A stretch of 64,000 nucleotides of DNA from Saprospiraceae bacterium (GTDB lineage: Bacteria > Bacteroidota > Bacteroidia > Chitinophagales > Saprospiraceae): positions 112,037 to 176,036 of the forward strand of contig JAHDGJ010000008.1 of assembly GCA_020627705.1 (NCBI GenBank). Reading direction: 5' to 3'. This document shows positions 62,088 through 64,000 of this stretch, piece after piece; position 1 is the first letter of the stretch; each line of letters begins with the position of its first letter. Both the position numbers and the translations under genes were made by a program. A model generated the notes under the pieces. It made no database searches. It saw nothing but the letters and a program-made list of their open reading frames with translations, and was not told the origin of the DNA.

Positions 62088-63555
62088 TCTAATATTTCCT
62101 CATCAGCTTTTTGAAAAATCTCCTCTCAATTTAAAAGCATACCCATGTATTTTAATTGAAGAACATTTGTTTTTCAGGCAATTTGCTTTTCATAAACAAA
62201 AGATTGCTTTCCATCGATCTTCGATGAAATTTTATAAAAACTATTTGACCAAACAAAAAATTACGGTTGAATACATTGAATCCCATCAGGACATTTCTGA
62301 CATAAGAAAACTTGTAGAAGAATTAAAAAATCGAGGGATTGAAAAAATACATTACATTGATCCAGTAGATGATTGGATAGAGCGTAGATTAACAAGTTGT
62401 GCAGACAAGAAAGGAATCCTACTTCAAGAGCATGAATCCCCCATGTTTATCAATACGAAGGAAAGATTGGAAGGATTTTTTAAATCTGATCGAAGGAAGT
62501 TTTTTCAAACCAAGTGGTATACCCAAGAGCGTAAGAGACTTAATATTTTAATAGACAAAGAGCAAAAACCCATTGGAGGTAAGTGGACTTTTGATACAGA
62601 AAATCGAAAAAAGTATCCAAAGAAAAAACAGGCTCCAATCGTTTTTTATCCAGATGAAAATGCCTTTTTTATTGAGGCAAAAGAGTATGTTCAAAAGCAC
62701 TTTGGATCCAATCCAGGTATACTAGCTGCGTCGCTTTATCCAACCAATTATAAAGAATCCCAAAAATGGTTGTCTGATTTTTTTGAGCAACGCTTTTCAG
62801 AATTTGGTCCTTATGAAGATGCCATAGTCAAGGATGAGCACATCCTTAATCACTCTGTACTTACTCCTATGCTAAATGTAGGATTGTTGTTGCCTGATCA
62901 AATAGTAAGGCAAGCTTTGGCTTTCGCCGAAAGGCAAAGTATACCCTTGAATTCGTTAGAAGGATTTGTCAGACAAATTATAGGATGGAGAGAATTTATT
63001 CGAGGGGTCTATGTTGCAAAAGGTCGGGAGGAGAGAACAAAGAATTTTTGGTGTTTTACCCGAAAGATTCCCGCCTCCTTCTATGATGGTACGACGGGCA
63101 TATATCCCATTGATCAAACTATAAAGAAGATACTTAAAACGGGTTATTGCCATCACATCGAACGTCTAATGGTCCTTGGAAACTTTATGATTCTCTGCGA
63201 ATTTGATCCTGATGAAGTATATCGTTGGTTTATGGAATTATTTATTGACGCTTATGATTGGGTAATGGTCCCGAATGTGTATGGTATGAGTCAATTTGCT
63301 GATGGAGGGATAATGTCAACCAAGCCCTATATCTCAGGGAGTAATTATCTCAAGAAAATGAGTGATTACCCAAATGGAGAATGGCAAATAATTTGGAATG
63401 CCCTGTTTTGGCGCTTTATTTCTACTAAGAGGGCATTTTTCTTAAAAAACCCACGTCTGTCTATGATGGTTCGGTTGTTTGATAAGATGGAACAAACCAA
63501 AGCTACTGCTTACTTGACAACAGCCGACAACTATTTAAAAAGTCTAAAGTCTTAG
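62071..63555 (+). CDS. PhrB-like cryptochrome/photolyase-related protein without the Fe-S cysteine loop
   Basis: About 494 residues, of the deoxyribodipyrimidine photolyase-related (PhrB/CryB) group. Landmarks are [10 protein letters not shown] at the N-terminus, [14 protein letters not shown] near 175, [14 protein letters not shown] near 305 and [27 protein letters not shown] near 390-415. In PhrB three cysteines of the 4Fe-4S site follow the KMSDY-type segment; here the corresponding stretch is [19 protein letters not shown] (431-449) with no Cys. TTG at 62071 best fits the family N-terminus; GTG at 62041 is an alternative. Confidence 0.88.
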   Translation: MQNQINLIFPHQLFEKSPLNLKAYPCILIEEHLFFRQFAFHKQKIAFHRSSMKFYKNYLTKQKITVEYIESHQDISDIRKLVEELKNRGIEKIHYIDPVDDWIERRLTSCADKKGILLQEHESPMFINTKERLEGFFKSDRRKFFQTKWYTQERKRLNILIDKEQKPIGGKWTFDTENRKKYPKKKQAPIVFYPDENAFFIEAKEYVQKHFGSNPGILAASLYPTNYKESQKWLSDFFEQRFSEFGPYEDAIVKDEHILNHSVLTPMLNVGLLLPDQIVRQALAFAERQSIPLNSLEGFVRQIIGWREFIRGVYVAKGREERTKNFWCFTRKIPASFYDGTTGIYPIDQTIKKILKTGYCHHIERLMVLGNFMILCEFDPDEVYRWFMELFIDAYDWVMVPNVYGMSQFADGGIMSTKPYISGSNYLKKMSDYPNGEWQIIWNALFWRFISTKRAFFLKNPRLSMMVRLFDKMEQTKATAYLTTADNYLKSLKS

Positions 63556-63571
63556 TTGCTTATGCTAAATA

Positions 63572-63602
63572 AAAAAAGCCCCAACATTTCTGCTGAGGCT
63601 TA
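63572..63602 (-). repeat. Duplicated tRNA terminator (copy 2)
   Basis: Identical to the tRNA-Asn terminator at 63922-63952. The identity extends over 39 bp (63572-63610 versus 63922-63960), including the tRNA acceptor-stem 3' strand. It lies 16 bp after the cryptochrome stop on the opposite strand. Confidence 0.9.
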
Positions 63603-63670
63603 GCGCTCCCATCCCGCAGTCCTGCGGGAAACCTTGGACCCTCTGATTAATCCCTCGGTACCGAGGGACT
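63603..63670 (-). pseudogene. tRNA-Asn-derived remnant carrying two perfect hairpins
   Basis: This shares GCTCCC and 21 bp (63630-63650) with the 3' half of tRNA-Asn at 63972-63992. The T-arm is replaced by hairpin A, TCCCGCAG-TC-CTGCGGGA (63612-63629). The sequence beyond the anticodon is replaced by hairpin B, the perfect palindrome TCCCTCGGTACCGAGGGA (63651-63668). It cannot fold as a tRNA. It looks like a rearranged duplicate created with the adjacent nuclease ORF. Confidence 0.75.
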
Positions 63671-63937
63671 CTACCCAGCAATTTTAGAGTAGATAAACTT
63701 TTGAAGTTCTTTATCGACGGGAATTCTTTTGATAAAACTTCTAGGTTTTCCTTTGAGGTATTTTTCAATTTTCATTGCCTTCGCCCTAGAGTTAAATTTA
63801 AAGGCAAAAAATAAAGTCCAAGGTTGAAATTTAGAAGTATAAGCTTTGTTCCGCAGATCGTTGTGTTGCTGCAGTCTATTTTCAATGCACTGCGAATGCC
63901 CGATGTAAAAAGATAGATTATAAAAAAGCCCCAACAT
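63671..63937 (-). pseudogene. Truncated GIY-YIG nuclease ORF
   Basis: An 88-residue frame whose start (LSFYIGHSQCIENRLQQHN) carries the YIG half of a GIY-YIG domain, with RAKAMKIEKYLKGKPRSFIKRI typical of small Bacteroidota GIY-YIG proteins. The N-terminal strand normally holding the GIY-type motif (about 10 residues) is absent. The ATG at 63937 lies inside the stem of the tRNA terminator. The ORF is therefore probably a 5'-truncated remnant, although expression of a shortened protein cannot be excluded. Confidence 0.7.
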
Positions 63938-63952
63938 TTCTGCTGAGGCTTA
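63922..63952 (-). terminator. Intrinsic terminator of tRNA-Asn
   Basis: In the minus-strand RNA an 11-bp stem (AAGCCUCAGCA with UGUUGGGGCUU, two G-U pairs in the middle) closes on a GAAA tetraloop and is followed by six U residues. It begins directly after the tRNA 3' end. Confidence 0.9.
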
Positions 63953-63953
63953 G

Positions 63954-64000
63954 CGCTCCCTCAAGGACTTGAACCTTGGACCCTCTGATTAACAGTCAGA
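63954..64000 (-). tRNA. tRNA-Asn (anticodon GTT), 5' half outside window
   Basis: Forty-seven bases of the 3' part are visible on the minus strand. The anticodon stem is TCTGA/TCAGA with loop CTGTTAA, giving anticodon GTT (Asn). Next come the variable loop GGGTC, the T-arm CAAGG-TTCAAGT-CCTTG, the acceptor strand AGGGAGC and discriminator G. CCA is not encoded. The D-arm and 5' acceptor strand lie beyond base 64000. Confidence 0.93.

Noticed and set aside
63571..63670. Functional second tRNA gene
   Set aside because: T-arm and 5' half are replaced by hairpins, so no cloverleaf can form.
63565..63768. 67-codon minus-strand ORF across the repeat
   Set aside because: It spans the tRNA-derived remnant and hairpins and overlaps the GIY-YIG frame; coding is not credible.

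Overview
The window looks like a chromosomal segment of a Bacteroidota bacterium, probably marine or aquatic, with low to moderate GC. The evidence is: a type IX secretion component (PorZ-like) and two proteins with T9SS-type C-terminal sorting domains; a RemB/Wzi-type outer-membrane protein; bacillithiol synthesis (BshA); an S46 dipeptidyl peptidase; a UpxY-type NusG paralogue heading a polysaccharide locus; and promoters of the TTG-N(17-23)-TAnnTTTG type. Family and genus cannot be fixed from the sequence alone.

Region 1 (1-29.2 kb, all minus strand, transcribed right to left) is one very large surface polysaccharide locus. It opens with a winged-helix/nucleotidyltransferase-like regulator and a NusG/UpxY antiterminator. 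Next come UDP-xylose genes (uxs, ugd), a DUF2061 membrane protein, a sulfate-activation set (cysC, cysD, cysN), dTDP-sugar genes (rfbB, rfbA), Wza-like export protein, a Wzz-like chain-length protein and a first Wzx flippase. Further on are two glycosyltransferases and a complete UDP-GlcNAc(3NAc)A set (wbpA, wbpE, wbpD, wlbA) with a methyltransferase gene inside it. The left end holds a second flippase, a hexapeptide acyltransferase, an FkbM methyltransferase, a sulfotransferase, a polysaccharide deacetylase-like protein, two more glycosyltransferases and a CapE/FnlA-type dehydratase cut by the window edge. PAPS synthesis plus a sulfotransferase in one locus points to a sulfated, uronic-acid-containing exopolysaccharide or capsule. 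No Wzy polymerase or initiating sugar transferase is visible.

Region 2 (29.3-38.4 kb, minus) carries envelope and growth genes: remB/wzi-like, lpxK, folA, mrdA (PBP2), mreD, mreC, mreB and an orphan inactive-type M16 peptidase. Region 3 (38.5-53.5 kb) is housekeeping: dnaN, nadD, porZ, bshA, a MerR/B12-domain regulator with YceI, a secreted orphan, cysS, an M28 lipoprotein peptidase, a T9SS-sorted thioredoxin-like protein, and a TPR-BlaI-BlaR operon with a double operator.

Region 4 (53.6-58.6 kb) has a DPP11-like S46 peptidase, a TIGR02206 membrane protein, an FKBP lipoprotein, secreted endonuclease I and a small orphan. Region 5 (58.9-63.6 kb, plus) is a tightly packed light-response operon: photolyase, flavin reductase, an SDR lacking the catalytic Tyr, TIGR03643, a 49-aa DUF2256 zinc ribbon, and a PhrB-like cryptochrome that lacks the C-terminal Fe-S cysteine loop.

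The right edge (63.57-64.0 kb) is the most unusual part. A tRNA-Asn(GTT) gene is cut by the window end. The 3' part of this tRNA and its terminator are duplicated 350 bp away in a rearranged form that carries two perfect palindromic hairpins, and a truncated GIY-YIG nuclease ORF lies between the two copies. This resembles a small tRNA-targeting mobile unit. No gene-free stretch exceeds 300 bases; no rRNA, CRISPR array, IS element or prophage was seen.
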